A stretch of DNA of 64,000 nt from Poa pratensis (lineage: Eukaryota > Streptophyta > Magnoliopsida > Poales > Poaceae). Positions 1-11,299 of this stretch are shown here, in pieces. The first letter of the stretch is position 1, and the number at the start of each line of letters is the position of its first letter. Location of the stretch: the NCBI GenBank assembly GCA_947311845.1, contig CAMZMU010000041.1, positions 133,861,975-133,925,974 on the forward strand. The letters are read 5' to 3'. The notes beneath the pieces are model-generated. The model ran no database searches and was not told where the DNA came from. It was given only the letters and a program-made list of their open reading frames with translations. Both the position numbers and the translations under genes were made by a program.

Positions 1-596
1 GAAGCCCAAGCCTAATAAGTTCAAGGAAAAAGGCCAATCTTCAAAAGGTTCACAACAAAGAAGCAGAAAAGGCGCCTAATGCGGAAGGAAATAAATCTGA
101 TGCTTGCCACTTTTGTGGAAAAGGTGGGCATAGGCGAAAGGATTGTTTTGGCTTCAAGAGATGGCTCAAAGAAAAGGTACCGATGTTATTACTTTTGTTG
201 AAGAATCCCTTTATGTTAATTATGCCACCAATACTTGGTGGATTGATTCAGGTGCAACAATTCATATTGCAAATTCGTTGCAGGGATTCAATATGAGGAG
301 GACCCTAAAAAGAGGGGAAAGAACAATTAGAGTTGCTAATGGTGTTGAAGCTTATGCCGAGGCGCTTGGAGATTTCACTCTCATACTTCATGGTGGTTTT
401 AGGCTTCAACTAAATAATGTTCTCTATGTACCTCGATGAAACGGAATTTAGTTTTCGTCTCATGTTTAGATGATGATGGTTATGAGTGTCACTTTGGGAA
501 TAAGCAATGTATAATTATGTATGACAATAATAATGTTGGTCTTGCTGTCGACAAGACAAGCTTTATGTAATATCCCTCTGTGATGATATAAATAAT
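1..596 (+). pseudogene. copia gag zinc knuckle and aspartic protease, broken
   Basis: A CX2CX4HX4C nucleic-acid-binding knuckle is read at 105-146. The protease follows in a different frame (143-439) with the catalytic triplet in WIDSGAT near residue 35 of that frame. The frame therefore shifts near 150-180, is cut again by a stop at 437-439, and shifts once more near 545-560 before the pre-integrase region. Confidence 0.88.
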
Positions 597-1621
597 GTGG
601 GTTCTACCTCAAATATAAATGTCGGTACCAAACGCAAACGTAATGATAATGAGACTTCTTCGAAATTATGGCACTATCGTTTAGGCCATATTTCGAGGGG
701 GAGAATTGAGCGTCTCATTAAAGATCAAGTTCTTCCTTCTCTTGATTTTACGGATGCGGATGTTGATCATTGTATTGATTGCATCAAAGGAAAATATGCC
801 AAGAAAATTAAGAAAGGTGCAAATCGAAGCACGGGAGTTTTGGAATTAATTCATACGGATATATGTGGTCCGTTTAATGTGAGATCGGTGGATGGTTTTA
901 ATTCATTCATAACGTTCACCGATGATTTCTCCCGTTATGGATATATTTATCAAATTAAAGAAAGATCAGAGGCATTAGACAAGTTCAAGATTTTCAAAGC
1001 TGAGGTTGAAAATCAATGTAATAAAAGAATTAAAGTTGTAAGATCTGATCATGGTGGTGAATACTACGGCAGACATACTACTTATGGCCAAATTCCTGGA
1101 CCGTTTGCAAAATTCTTACAGGAAAATGGCATTGTAGCCCAGTACTCAGCACCGGGCGAACCCCAGCAAAACGGGGTGGCTGAAAGGCGGAACCACACAC
1201 TTATGGATATGGTGCGGAGTATGTTAAGCCACTCCACTCTGCCGGTGAATTTATGGATGGAAGCCCTTAAAACAACAGCACATATTCTTAACAGGTTCCT
1301 AGTAAATCGGTGCCCAAAACACCGTATGAATTATGGACTGGGAAAAAGCCAACCCTGAATTATTTTCATGTATGGGGCTGTCCTGCTGAAGCAAGGATTT
1401 TCAATCCGGTTATGGGAAAATTAGACCCCAAGACAGTCAGTTGCCATTTTATTGGTTATCCTGACAAATCTAAAGCATATCGATTTTATTGTCCAAATCA
1501 GGCAACTAAATTTGTTGAAACAAGACACGATGTGTTCTTGGAAAGTGATGTGATGAGGGGGAGCATAACACCTCGGGAAATAATTTTGGAGGAAAAACGG
1601 TATATGTCCCAGCTCCAATAA
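597..1621 (+). pseudogene. copia integrase, broken
   Basis: The pre-integrase HHCC zinc-binding region (LWHYRLGHIS followed by CIDC) is followed by the catalytic core. Core acidic residues are visible in HTDICGPF, RSDHGGEY and the PQQNGVAERRN block, which fits the DD35E pattern. A one-base loss near 1300 moves the frame, and the C-terminal YELWTGKKP and VWGC motifs continue in frame 1310-1621. A further shift near 1610 separates this from the following linker. Confidence 0.9.
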
Positions 1622-3423
1622 TTCAAGAACCTATTTTCCCGGTGTCTGCTGATATTGCACCTCCTGTTAATGATACACCTGCTGAGACTCCTGTGACTAT
1701 TTCAGATGTCACACCTGATGATACTTCTATTGAAGATACTCAGCAGCCTCAAAATAATGAACCTCTCAGAAGGTCACAGCGGGCTAGAAAGTCTGCTATT
1801 CCTGATGATTATTTCACTTATATGAGTGAGGATATGAATGAGTCAATGTTGATAATGATCCCACCTCATTTAAAGAAGCTATGCAAAGTGAATATTCGTC
1901 TGAATGGCTTAATGCCATGAAAGATGAAATGAAGTCCATGAGCACTAATGATGTATGGGACTTAGTAGAAATTCCCAAAGGAGCTAAAATAGTTGGAAGT
2001 AAATGGGTCTATAAGACCAAACGTGACTCCAAGGGTGATATCGAAAGGTTCAAAGCCAGGCTTGTGGCAAAAGGTTTCACTCAAAGAGAAGGGATTGATT
2101 ATAATGAAACATTTTCACCCGTCTCTTCCAAGGATTCATTCAGAATAATTATGGCACTTGTGGCTCATTATGATTTAGAGCTGCACCAGATGGATGTTAA
2201 AACGGCATTTCTAAATGGTGACTTATATGAAGATGTATACATGGCACAACCGGAAGGTTTTGTTGTGGAAGGAAATGAACATTTGGGATGTCATCTGAAG
2301 AAATCCATCTATGGCTTGAAGCAAGCATCAAGAGAGTGGTATCTCAAATTTGATCAAGTCATAAAGAATTTGGTTTTAAGGAAAATAAAATGGACAATTG
2401 TGTTTATGTTAAGTTTGGGGGAGTAATTTTATCTTCCTGATATTATATGTTGATGACATACTCTTGGCCAGCAGTGATATAAATATACTAATGGAGACCA
2501 AGAGGTTCTTGTCCTCTAAGTTCGATATGAAAGATCTCGGTGAAGCAGCTTATGTTTTAGGAATTGAAATTCACCGGGATAGATCCAGAGGATCTTGGGG
2601 CTATCTCAGAGAGCATATATTGAAAGGTACTGAAAAAGTACAACATGCATAAGTGCTCAGCCTCGCCTGCTCCTATTGTTAAGGGCGATAAATTTGGGAC
2701 TTTTCAGTGTCCAAGAAATAATTATGAATCTGCGCAGATGAAGTCAATTCCTTATGCCTCAATTGTTGGGAGCATTATGTATGCACAAGTGTGCACTCGC
2801 CCTGATTTAGCATTCGTGACCGGGATGCTTGGCAGATATCAGTCTAATCCAGGCCAGGATCACTGGAAGGCTGCTAAAAAGGTCTTGCGTTATTTGCAAG
2901 GTACTAAAGGCCTCATGCTTACTTATGAGAAATCTGATAACCTCGAAGTGGTGGGTTATTCGGATGCTGATTTTGCGGGGTGTGTTGACACTAAGAAATC
3001 CACATCAGGTTATATTTTCACCCTGCAAAAGGAGCTATATCATGGAAAAGCTCAAAGCAAACTGTCACTGCATCGTCGACAATGCAGGCAGAATTTGTAG
3101 CATGTTATGAGGCTACCGGGCAGGCGGTATGGCTGAAGAATTTTATCCCGGGACTGTGAGTGATTGACAGTATTTCCAGGCCTCTCACTCTGTACTGCGA
3201 TAATCAACCCGCAGTGATCTATTCGAGTAACAACAAGTCAAGTGGTGCTGCCAAACACATTGACATCAAGTTTCATGTTGTGAAAGATAGAATCCAGGAT
3301 CAGACAATAAATGTCAAGTACATTAGTACTAAGTTCATGTTAGCGGATCCGCTCACAAAAGGCTTACCACCCAGCGTATTCAGAGAGCATGTTGCCGGCA
3401 TGGGTTTGGTTGAAAGCTTTTAA
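1622..3423 (+). pseudogene. copia reverse transcriptase and RNase H, broken
   Basis: Reverse transcriptase starts near 1881 (SKWVYKTK, FKARLVAKGF, MDVKTAFLNG). The YVDD catalytic box is at about 2445-2460, in a different frame from the upstream part. RNase H follows with YSDADFAGC near 2960 and the conserved ADPLTKGL tail near 3345. Frame changes occur near 1865, 2375, 2640 and 3040, and a TGA interrupts the frame near 3157. The domains are recognisable but no continuous frame survives. Confidence 0.9.
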
Positions 3424-3790
3424 TCCTGGAGAAGTTGGAACTATTATGGCACCATCTCCCCAAAAAGGTTCATTTTGAGATCGAATGGGAACCATAGTCA
3501 CTTGGTTTAGCAGTACTTAATTGACTGTTGTAATCTATTGTCTTGGTGTACCATTTTATCAAAAGATGAGTCTGTAATGTTTATGATGTTTATGTAAAGA
3601 ATTATGTAAATAAAGCTAATGTATAATGTGAATAAAGTTTATGGAGCTCATAAGTTAAAAGGTTCATTTTGATATGAAGTGATATACTATAGTCACTGGA
3701 TTAAATGGTACATAATAGACCATTATAATCTTTTCATCTTAGTGCATTATTTTGTTAAAAAGTGAGCTTATAATGTTCAGCCTTACGATC

Positions 3791-3801
3791 AAGGGGGAGA
3801 A
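3791..3801 (+). other. polypurine tract of the copia element
   Basis: AAGGGGGAGAA lies directly before the TG that opens the 3' LTR. This is the expected position and composition for the plus-strand DNA primer. Confidence 0.8.
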
Positions 3802-4251
3802 TGTTGGATATTTTTAGTGATTTAGGCTGCTCTCCTAGGTCAGAATTTTCGGCTGCTACAGTAGGACGACACTACAGTAAAATGCTACAGTAAGCAGTGC
3901 TACAGTATCACTGATGAGGTGATCGGAGACATCGAATTTTGATCCAACGGTGCTGGTTCCCCTAGTGCATAGTGCTAAACAAAATAAAAGGGTTAGATGA
4001 CCCTAGAAGAGTGAAAACACTCGCAGAAGGCTCTCTCTGCCTCTCTCTCACTCTCTAACTCTCTCAAAAGAAAAGCTACCGATTTAGCAAGTACTACAAG
4101 CACTAGGAAGAACCAAAGCATAAATTGCTCCATCAGGAGGTGGTGTGAGCAACAAAAGAAGGCATGGCATCATCACAAGATCAAGGTAATTTTTCCTATC
4201 ATTTTTAAGTTGTGGCTCAAACTTGTGCTAGATGATTCTGGATCTTCAACA
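3802..4251 (+). repeat. 3' LTR of the copia element, 450 bp
   Basis: It opens TGTTG after the polypurine tract and closes CAACA at 4247-4251, giving a 5-bp terminal inverted repeat. A CT-rich stretch at 4021-4070 resembles the transcribed leader of copia LTRs. The right boundary is inferred from the TG...CA rule because the 5' LTR is outside the window. Confidence 0.7.
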
Positions 4252-4410
4252 CAGACTTTGAAGTTCAGTCGGTGAATTTTCATAACCAAATTACATTTCA
4301 AAACACATGCACCCCACACATCGCTCGCTCTTGTCAGTGCCTCGGCATCATGCATAACCGCACGTACACGAGTTCCTTGTCACGTCTCACAGGGCCTACC
4401 ACTAACTCAG

Positions 4411-5724
4411 CTACTGGCGAGAATCCCACGACGCCGGCGACGGCATCGTCGACGCCGTCCTCACGGTCGCGGTGACCGACGAGGCGGTGGTCGCCGACGA
4501 CAGCCGCGGCGAGGACACCTGCTTGATGACGACGTTCGGTAGAGGGCTGCGCCTCCGCCGCTCCTGCTCCTTCACCAGCTCCGCCGCCAGGGCGTCCACC
4601 TTCTCGGCGTTCGTCCGGTCCGACAGCCTCCGCCCGCGGAAGAGCACCGACTCCACGTTCCGCTGCGACAGCATTGTCCCGGCCGCCGCGGCCGCCGTCT
4701 TCGTGTGCAGAGAGGCGAGTGCGTTGGTAGCCTGTACGCGGACGTAGTTGCTTTCGCTCGCGTGCCCGAATGCCATGGCGACGGCCTCGTCGACCATATC
4801 CGCGACGCCCTGGGCGGTGACGCGCGCCAGCTCGTCCCGCGACGGCGAGCGCGTGGGCATTGGCGTGTTCCACCCGTGGCCGCAGGAGGATGATCCGCCG
4901 GTGCCGATGGAGAGCACGAGGATGTCGTCCATGCTGACGGCGAGGGGGAACTCCTGCTTGTTGTGGAGAACGTGCGTGATAGCCGCGGAGGCGGGGTTGC
5001 CCATGGCCGCCACGGCCCCTGACGCGGCTGCGATGGATGTGCGGCCGTCCACCGACCTGACGGCCGCGGCCGCGCCGGCGGCTGCGCAGGTGGCCGCACA
5101 GACGTCGCCGAGGCGGAAGTCGAAGCTATCGCTCTCGACAGCGTCGGCGCGCGAGAACACGAACGGCGCGCCCGTGGCGAGGTCGTAGCACGGCACGAGC
5201 ACGGGCGCGACGGTGTCCCTGCCCAGCGTGGCGTCGCCGAACACCCGCCGGAACGACTTTCGCACGCCGCCGCGGAACAGCTTCGCCAAGCCACGGCGCC
5301 GGCCGCCCCAGTCCTTCCCGACGCTCCCGGCCACGAAGGCCAGCGCCTGCTCGGCCGTGTACCTTGGCCGCCCGTCGGCGCCCTTGAGGAACAGCATCGC
5401 CGCGAGCACGCCGCCCGCGCCGGCGCCGGCGGCAACGTCGAAGAAGTCGGCGACGCGGGCGTCGGGATCGCCGGCGCGCTGGCGCAGCCCGGCCTCGAGC
5501 CTGGCGAGGGCGGCCGCGGCGAGCAGCGCGTCCCCCGCGCCGGCCCCGCAGCCGTCGATGGCCAGCACGTGCACACGGCCGTCGCTGGCACCGCGGAAGG
5601 GTGTGCCCGGGCCAGAGAAGCACCCGGCGGATGCTCCTCCGCCGCCGAACAGGAACTTGCTCTCCAGCAGGGAGAAGATCTCGTAGCTGAGCTTGTCGAC
5701 GTCCATTGCTATCGGCGACGCCAT
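4411..5724 (-). CDS. patatin-related phospholipase-like protein, group III, catalytic residues altered
   Basis: Single-exon frame of 437 residues. The N-terminus MDVDKLSYEIFSLLESKFLFG (from residue 7) and the block ITHVLHNKQEFP (about 249-260) are hallmarks of plant group III patatin-related proteins, linked to lipid and cell-elongation phenotypes. The usual oxyanion motif DGGGxxG reads DGCGAGAG (57-64). The nucleophile elbow GxSxG reads GAGAG (100-104), as expected for group III, which carries GxGxG. No Asp lies between residues 227 and 244, where active members have the catalytic Asp. Acyl-hydrolase activity is therefore doubtful. Composition is very GC- and Ala-rich, common in grass genes. 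The start could be Met1 or Met7; Met7 matches relatives better. It is convergent with the copia LTR ending 160 bp downstream. Confidence 0.88.
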   Translation of the reverse strand: MASPIAMDVDKLSYEIFSLLESKFLFGGGGASAGCFSGPGTPFRGASDGRVHVLAIDGCGAGAGDALLAAAALARLEAGLRQRAGDPDARVADFFDVAAGAGAGGVLAAMLFLKGADGRPRYTAEQALAFVAGSVGKDWGGRRRGLAKLFRGGVRKSFRRVFGDATLGRDTVAPVLVPCYDLATGAPFVFSRADAVESDSFDFRLGDVCAATCAAAGAAAAVRSVDGRTSIAAASGAVAAMGNPASAAITHVLHNKQEFPLAVSMDDILVLSIGTGGSSSCGHGWNTPMPTRSPSRDELARVTAQGVADMVDEAVAMAFGHASESNYVRVQATNALASLHTKTAAAAAGTMLSQRNVESVLFRGRRLSDRTNAEKVDALAAELVKEQERRRRSPLPNVVIKQVSSPRLSSATTASSVTATVRTASTMPSPASWDSRQ

Positions 5725-5871
5725 TGGCTCTGTTCCAGCTACTTTCTGCGATGAACGATCGAAGCTAGCTAGTAACTGGCAGCACTGTGTACAAGAACTA
5801 TGACTACTAGCTCAGGTTGCGATGGATCGATGTTGATGGTGCGATGTGTCCAGTGAGTCCAAGTGGAGCCA

Positions 5872-5880
5872 TTATATACA
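5872..5880 (-). promoter_or_regulatory. TATA box of the patatin-related gene
   Basis: Read on the minus strand this is GTATATAAT, about 150 bases upstream of the start codon. It would place transcription start near 5840 and give a 5' leader of about 115 bases. Confidence 0.65.
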
Positions 5881-5904
5881 CGCGAGCGCCGGCAGGAGAG
5901 GAGG

Positions 5905-5912
5905 CCACGTGT
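5905..5912. promoter_or_regulatory. G-box / ABRE-like element
   Basis: CCACGTGT with core CACGTG lies about 30 bases upstream of the TATA box of the patatin-related gene. Such sites bind bZIP and bHLH factors, including ABA-response factors. Function is inferred from position only. Confidence 0.45.
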
Positions 5913-6911
5913 ACTACGTACTCCATGACACTCAAACGAGGGAAGCTCAGCGCACGCTTCATTGCCCGACAGCTCGGTACGGACACGCCACGGCCGTCAG
6001 TGCCGCGATCGACGGCGGCGATGCGACCGCGCGAAGGCCGCAGGAAGCGTCGCTGTCCATGGTGCGCGGCGGACGGGAAGCTTCGCCGTGGACACCGCGC
6101 ACGCGTGCGGGGCGTGGACCGCGGCTGTCCATGCAGTGTCAGATCGTGATTGGTTTAGGAGGACGGCGGGCCCCGGTCACCGACGGTGTGCAAGCCAGGG
6201 AGGGCGAGACAGGGGCTGACCCTCGGGCGATCCGGCGAGGGCCACGAGGGATCACGACACGTCGGACGGGCCCGGCTGACAGACAGACGGCATCATACAC
6301 TGCCACAGTGGAGTGGAGCGTACAGGTCGCCGCAGTTAATGGCGGCATTGAGCTAGACGACGGGAAGATCGTCGGCGCTGGATCTGGGATCGAGCGCCAC
6401 CGCACCGCCGCTGGCTGTCCACGTACGTACGTGAGGGAAATATTATCACTGTGCAGGTGCAAAGTACGGGCAGTACTACAGTGAGAGCAAAGTAGATCCG
6501 GCCAGCAGACTCCACTCCAGTAGTCAGCCCAGTGTGGTAGATTCGTTCGCACGCACGTGCCTGCTGCAGGGTGTTCATGTTCGTGTAGTGTGACCTTTCA
6601 CTGGGATGTATCACTACGTACGCCCACAGATCTACCGTCGACACGGCCGGAGTTAATGCGTCGGCGACGGCGTACTTCGTGAGTGTTTCCATCGACAATC
6701 ACCAACCAAGCAAGTTTCTCCGGGGCCGGGTTCAGGACCGTACAAACGTACACCAAGCTTGGACTAAGTGTTGGTTTAGGAGCCGATTAAGGCATTGCCA
6801 TAATACAACGAGGAGAGCCAACAATGGAATCCTATAGCTTGTACTCTCTCCTAGTGCAACATTATTGTTGTCAATTCATCCTACCTACTACAGTAGTATA
6901 CAAACATAATG
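5913..6911. other. upstream intergenic DNA of the patatin-related gene
   Basis: GC-rich promoter-distal DNA. Several open frames overlap on both strands but none shows a recognisable motif. No RNA gene or transposon end was found here. Confidence 0.5.
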
Positions 6912-7429
6912 AGATTTTAGTGGCATCATCCTCGTTCTTTTCCGGGAGAAACCTCACATCTTCGGGATCGGACGATGGCGGAACTTCGTGTCGTTCCCTC
7001 CTTGGTGGCATCGTATCGGAGCCTGCTTCCATGTCGACGAGCTTACGTGGACTGCGGCTTGGGAGGATGTTGGCTCACCTTTTCTATGTGGCGACAATGA
7101 CGGTAAATGAGCATTGCTCTTTAGCGTCGTGTTGATTCGGGTCTACAATGCTTTCTCTGTTGCGGCCTTTGTGTCTCCACTGGAGTGTTCGTTTCTTTGA
7201 TGGCTTGATGCCGCAAAGTCTGAGTTGTCGATTTGTTGGTGATGACGACGATTTTGTGACATGCACCGTTGCGTGAGACTTGTGTGGTGTGTGTTGAGTT
7301 TGTGTATGCCTGTGGTACCGTGATTTGGTGGTGGTTTTCGCCCGATTTTACTTATTCATCGTGCAATTCTTTTCTTCTATAAATGCATCAGGGCTCCTGT
7401 TTGATTCTGCAAAAAAAAAGATTTTAGTG
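6912..7429 (+). mobile_element. retroposon with poly(A) tail and 11-bp target-site duplication
   Basis: AGATTTTAGTG occurs at 6912-6922 and again at 7419-7429. The 496-bp body between them ends in a run of A. Direct repeats plus a 3' A tail are the signature of target-primed reverse transcription. The body has no intact frame; its 3' end resembles cereal LINE 3' tails as I remember them. It may be a 5'-truncated LINE or a non-autonomous retroposon. Confidence 0.8.
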
Positions 7430-8704
7430 AACAATGTATTTCACATTGTGCTAATAGTCTTTCTGGGTCATTTTTCCTCAAAATAGGCTTTTTCCCGGAT
7501 TTATAGATAAACCAATGACCAACATACAACCACCACACACAACCAAAACCATATACAAAATACTGAAAAACAACTACACCACCCTATACAACTCCAAGCA
7601 AAACAACAGGTAAGAAACAAAGCATCGCTTGAAGAAATAAAGCATCCGTTGAAACAACTGGTGGTCATTTTTCAAGGGTTGGTCTTATCCTATTTCACTC
7701 ACCGTGACGAGAAGTGGCTCTCATCAGATTATTCGGTTTGCCAAGTTGTCCCATGCATTCCCATGGATTCAGAAAGTGGTTCGAACCTTGTAAACTAATT
7801 GACGCCGATCGCTACAAATATCACAAAATCAACTATTTTATTTATATTGCGAGGAAATGTGAGATCTACAAAATCATGGTAGGGTTACAGTCGACATTGA
7901 TGAAATAAGAGACAATTTTGCTGTCTTTTGTCCCAAAGCGACACCACACACATAGGCTCAAATCAAGGTAGGGTTACAATCGACATTGATGAAATGCTAT
8001 CGATACAATTTGATGTATGTGGTCCCAGTGCGAAACCACCAGCACACGTAGGCTAAACCGAGCAAGTTCATGTGCTACATTGATTCGATTTACCATGTTA
8101 CAGTGTTTTATCTCAACATCTCTAAAGTCTGTTGCTAGTCTCTTAACTTCTTCAACAAGATAACACATTGCGTGCCACGGACGATGATTAGACTCTAGTC
8201 AGCCTCTTGTCCTAACTAATTTGTTACGGACATGCCAAGCTCTCCATAGCAACAACAATCATGTAGGTACTAGTACTTATTAGTGTTAGTTAATATAGCA
8301 CTCATGATTAGGATCTGCCACTAATCTACATGATCGCTTTCCACGTCTAGGGGTGCAAATAAATCATGCTAATTTAGATATTCCCTTCTACGGAACAAGT
8401 TCTTTTTTTTCTTAATTTGATCGACCGGTCGGCTTCAACAACTGAAGCGGGAGATCGCGGCGGGCGGTACCCTAAGACTGGATGCATGCAATGCATGTGC
8501 AGCTGGCTAGCTTTGGGGTTTTGTGAATTAACAACTGGTGAGTGGTTGAAGCTGCTAGGCGCCGCTCGGACAAAGATCTCTCACTGGATAATAGTATAGC
8601 TCGGTGGTTGCTCTGCTCCTTCTCCGAGCTTTCGTTCCTCAAGTCGTCAACACAACACACGAAACAAACAACAAACGGCGCACACGTGCAACTGAATACT
8701 ACTA
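7430..8704. other. intergenic DNA without a recognised gene
   Basis: AT-rich sequence with short open frames only. The stretch near 7465-7510 resembles the reverse of a LINE 3' end. The only internal structure found is the 89-base direct repeat listed separately. Confidence 0.45.
7878..8055. repeat. imperfect tandem repeat, period 89
   Basis: GTAGGGTTACAGTCGACATT near 7879 recurs at 7968 with one change, and following blocks mentioning AGGCTCAAA/AGGCTAAAC also recur at the same spacing. Two copies are visible. Confidence 0.65.
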
Positions 8705-8981
8705 TTAGACTAGCCATAGCGGGAGTATCATACACTAGTATCATGCATATGATACTAGTCTATGTTACTCGTTTTATAATGGGTAGTAACATATTTGTGG
8801 TATCATATACTAGTGTATTTATTAGGTTGCACACACATCTTGTCTTGAAATCCGTTAAGTTACGATATCTACCTATGATACCACTACCATCTCTCTCATC
8901 ATTAACTGCAGTGACACGTCATCTTTTGCCAACGTGGCATGCATAATACTACCTATGTTACTCCCACTATGGCTAGTCTTA
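8705..8981. mobile_element. Tourist-like MITE, 271 bp, TSD TTA
   Basis: The body at 8708-8978 begins GACTAGCCATAGCGGGAGTA and ends with its near-perfect reverse complement. Both sides are flanked by TTA (8705-8707 and 8979-8981). A 3-bp TTA duplication is typical of PIF/Harbinger-derived MITEs. No coding capacity. Confidence 0.85.
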
Positions 8982-9888
8982 CAGATGTTAAGCTAAGCTA
9001 AAGCCAGCTCTTGGCCAACTGGCCTTCACACCCATGCCACTTAAAGTGCCCCTGCCGGCCGGCGCCACCAGAAGACGGAACCAGCCGGCCAAGAAGGCTA
9101 CTTTACCTATGCCTAACGTTTCGATAATCTCCTTGGTTTACACTCTTTTGATCATCCGGCAACATGACAATGCAAAAAAAGAAAGAGCAACACCCACCGT
9201 CGTCAGCTTCAAAAAAAGGCACCACCTAGCTTCTCTTAGCTTCAATGCTTCAGCCTTCATGGCTACACTACACTACACTACACATTCCACAACCAACAGG
9301 ACCAAGTCGACACCATCTTGCAAAGAGAGCCGCCTGAATCTCGATGACCCGGACGTCCTCCGATCCAAGTTATCACTCCAAGATGAAGGTGAAACAAGAT
9401 GCATATGTCCTCCCTCAAAAATTTCTCGCTGCCAATGAAAGACATGAAGATCTCAAATTGTGAAACGACATATCCTCGACCATTTACGACACATCCTTGA
9501 CCATTTCCTAAAGCACTGAAGACGGCTCATAGGTTTCCACACGGAGAAGGAACCCAAAGTGAAAGCCATGAAAAAGCCTCAACATGACGCTTCAAAAAAG
9601 GCAAGTGACGCCCAAAAGCGACACCGCCATTCAATCCTCATATCAGGGTTTACACCAAAGTTGAAAGTTAACCGCACCACGCTCATTGGATCCACTAGTC
9701 GGGCACATATGAAGGTTGATACACATCGCTAAGACTTCCACGAAGAATCTGGATACAATGTTGTACACCATTCACTAAACCATGGAGACCACCACGCGGC
9801 TTGGTGACGTGTGCTCTACCGAAAAACCTCCGCGCCTCCCCATAGCCCGATTCCTCTGCAAGTCGTACTGCGTCGTCCTCGGTGCACA
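8982..9888. other. intergenic DNA, possible LINE body
   Basis: Contains open frames such as 9034-9438 without recognisable motifs. It lies immediately 5' of a LINE-like 3' end and may be the body of that truncated element. Confidence 0.35.
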
Positions 9889-9998
9889 ACTTGTTGATGA
9901 CCTTGGCCTCGTTGCTTTACATCAACTTCAATAAAGACGGATGTGTGCATCACTCTGATGCAGAGGTCCGGAGGTTTTAATCTTCTTTTCGAAAAAAA
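9889..9998 (+). mobile_element. LINE-type 3' end with A tail
   Basis: The sequence runs from a polar 3' tail (AATAAAGACGGATGTGTGCA, then a TGATGCAGAGG block) into TTTTCGAAAAAAAA. This matches the 3' tails of cereal LINEs from memory. No flanking duplication was found, so the left boundary is unknown. Confidence 0.5.
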
Positions 9999-10138
9999 AC
10001 CATAAGCGATGTTTCTATTTTCTTATATGCACAAACCATGTTTTATCGCATGGACCAATTTTCTTGCAAAACTATGGTGATGGTGAAAATGCCATAAGAT
10101 AAAGGAACGAACCAGATAGTGGGGAAATCATTTTTTGG

Positions 10139-10432
10139 CTCATAGGTGTAGGTGCATCCACTACCCAAATGATATTTCAAAATTTCAAAAAAAAAGATGT
10201 ACGCCCGGATATTCTATGTTCGCAAAAAGACAAATTTTGTTGTTCCAAACTAAGTTTAAACGAAACATTTATTTGTCTTTTGTACACAGTCTACAAAAAA
10301 TGTCTTTCTTAAATGAAATTTTGTGTGCAAATGTAAAATGTCTGGATGTACACCCGATATTTTTATTTGTAATTTTTTGACATTTTGAAAATATTCAAAA
10401 AATTATAATGGATACATCTACACTCACGAGTC
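10139..10432. mobile_element. candidate MITE with long imperfect terminal inverted repeats
   Basis: The first about 55 bases (CTCATAGGTGTAGGTGCATC onward) pair imperfectly with the reverse complement of the last about 55, including the TTTCAAAATTTCAAAA block. The whole unit could fold back on itself. No clean target duplication was identified. Confidence 0.5.
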
Positions 10433-11116
10433 AAAACATCGTTTCCGAGGTAGTGTATCTACTCTACATAATGTAAATGGTATCGCGTAAAGATTTCACT
10501 ATCGAAATTAAACACCGGCAAAATTCCATTTATGGCAGATATTTGAAAATCTCATTTCTCAAAAAAGTCACACTTCAGTTGAACATGGTATCTGGTAGAC
10601 TGGCCCTCCGTACAACAACTATGAGGAGCTTGACATGACATGTATCCAGAACTATCAATACGAATGGGAAACTGGATAGACGGTGACACACGCAACTCGT
10701 CGATGTCAACGGCTGCACTGTGCGTTGCACGGCTGTCGACTCAGAGAAAAATGGTTGCAATTAACGTCAACAAATGCACAGCAGTACTTTCTATCCCTGA
10801 AGATAACGGTAGTGACATCTAGTAGTAAATGCGAACTAAACGTGCACGTGTGGACGACGGGAGCACGTGCTGCATCGTATGCATACGCTACATTGAGCCC
10901 TTGAAGACTAGACTAGACTAGTGGGTTTGCCAAAAAAAAATGCAACTCGTAGTATATCCTTCTAAAAAAAATTAGCCGCATGGTAGTGGTAGTATCTAAT
11001 GGGCCAAGTCCGTATAATGGGCCTGAATCAACAGTTTGTGCTCACGGTTGTTTAGTGGGCTTTACAGTATTTGAATGGCCACTCGGCTTCCATGCCACGT
11101 GCCAAGTAGATGGACG
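10433..11116. other. intergenic DNA, nothing recognised
   Basis: Short frames only, plus a small GACTA-type simple repeat near 10905-10920. No domain or RNA structure recognised. Confidence 0.5.
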
Positions 11117-11289
11117 CGTGTAACCAGTGGCGGAGCTAGGATCGAGTCACGCCCCAGGCAAAACTTGTCAAAACAGTGCCAAACAGTGGTAAACTGCTAC
11201 GGTCATGAACAGTGCTCAAAGGATTTAGGTTTCACGCCCAGGGCCATGGCCAGGGTGGCCTGGGGCCTGGCTCCACCCGTGCGTGTAAC
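11117..11289. mobile_element. hAT-type MITE, 157 bp, 8-bp TSD
   Basis: CGTGTAAC is present at 11117-11124 and 11282-11289. Between them, 11125-11281 opens CAGTGGCGGAGCTAGG and closes with the imperfect reverse complement. An 8-bp duplication and a CAGTGGCGGAGC terminus fit non-autonomous hAT elements. Confidence 0.85.
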
Positions 11290-11299
11290 TCTAAAAAAA

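Larger units (their letters stand above)
1..4251 (+). mobile_element. Ty1/copia LTR retrotransposon, 3' part, degenerate
   Basis: The domain order zinc knuckle, protease, integrase, reverse transcriptase, RNase H is the copia order. The 5' LTR and most of gag lie left of the window. The element ends with a polypurine tract and a 450-bp LTR. At least eight frameshifts or stops interrupt the polyprotein, so it cannot make its own enzymes. I did not assign a named family. Confidence 0.93.

Noticed and set aside
4572..5591. Long alternative minus-strand frame overlapping the patatin-related gene, plus plus-strand frames at 4748-5188 and 5213-5686
   Set aside because: These are shadows produced by very GC-rich codon use; none carries a domain, while the 4411-5724 frame has clear family motifs.
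5846..6484. 212-codon plus-strand frame upstream of the patatin-related gene
   Set aside because: Covers its TATA box and promoter in antisense, shows no domain and is explained by GC-rich composition.
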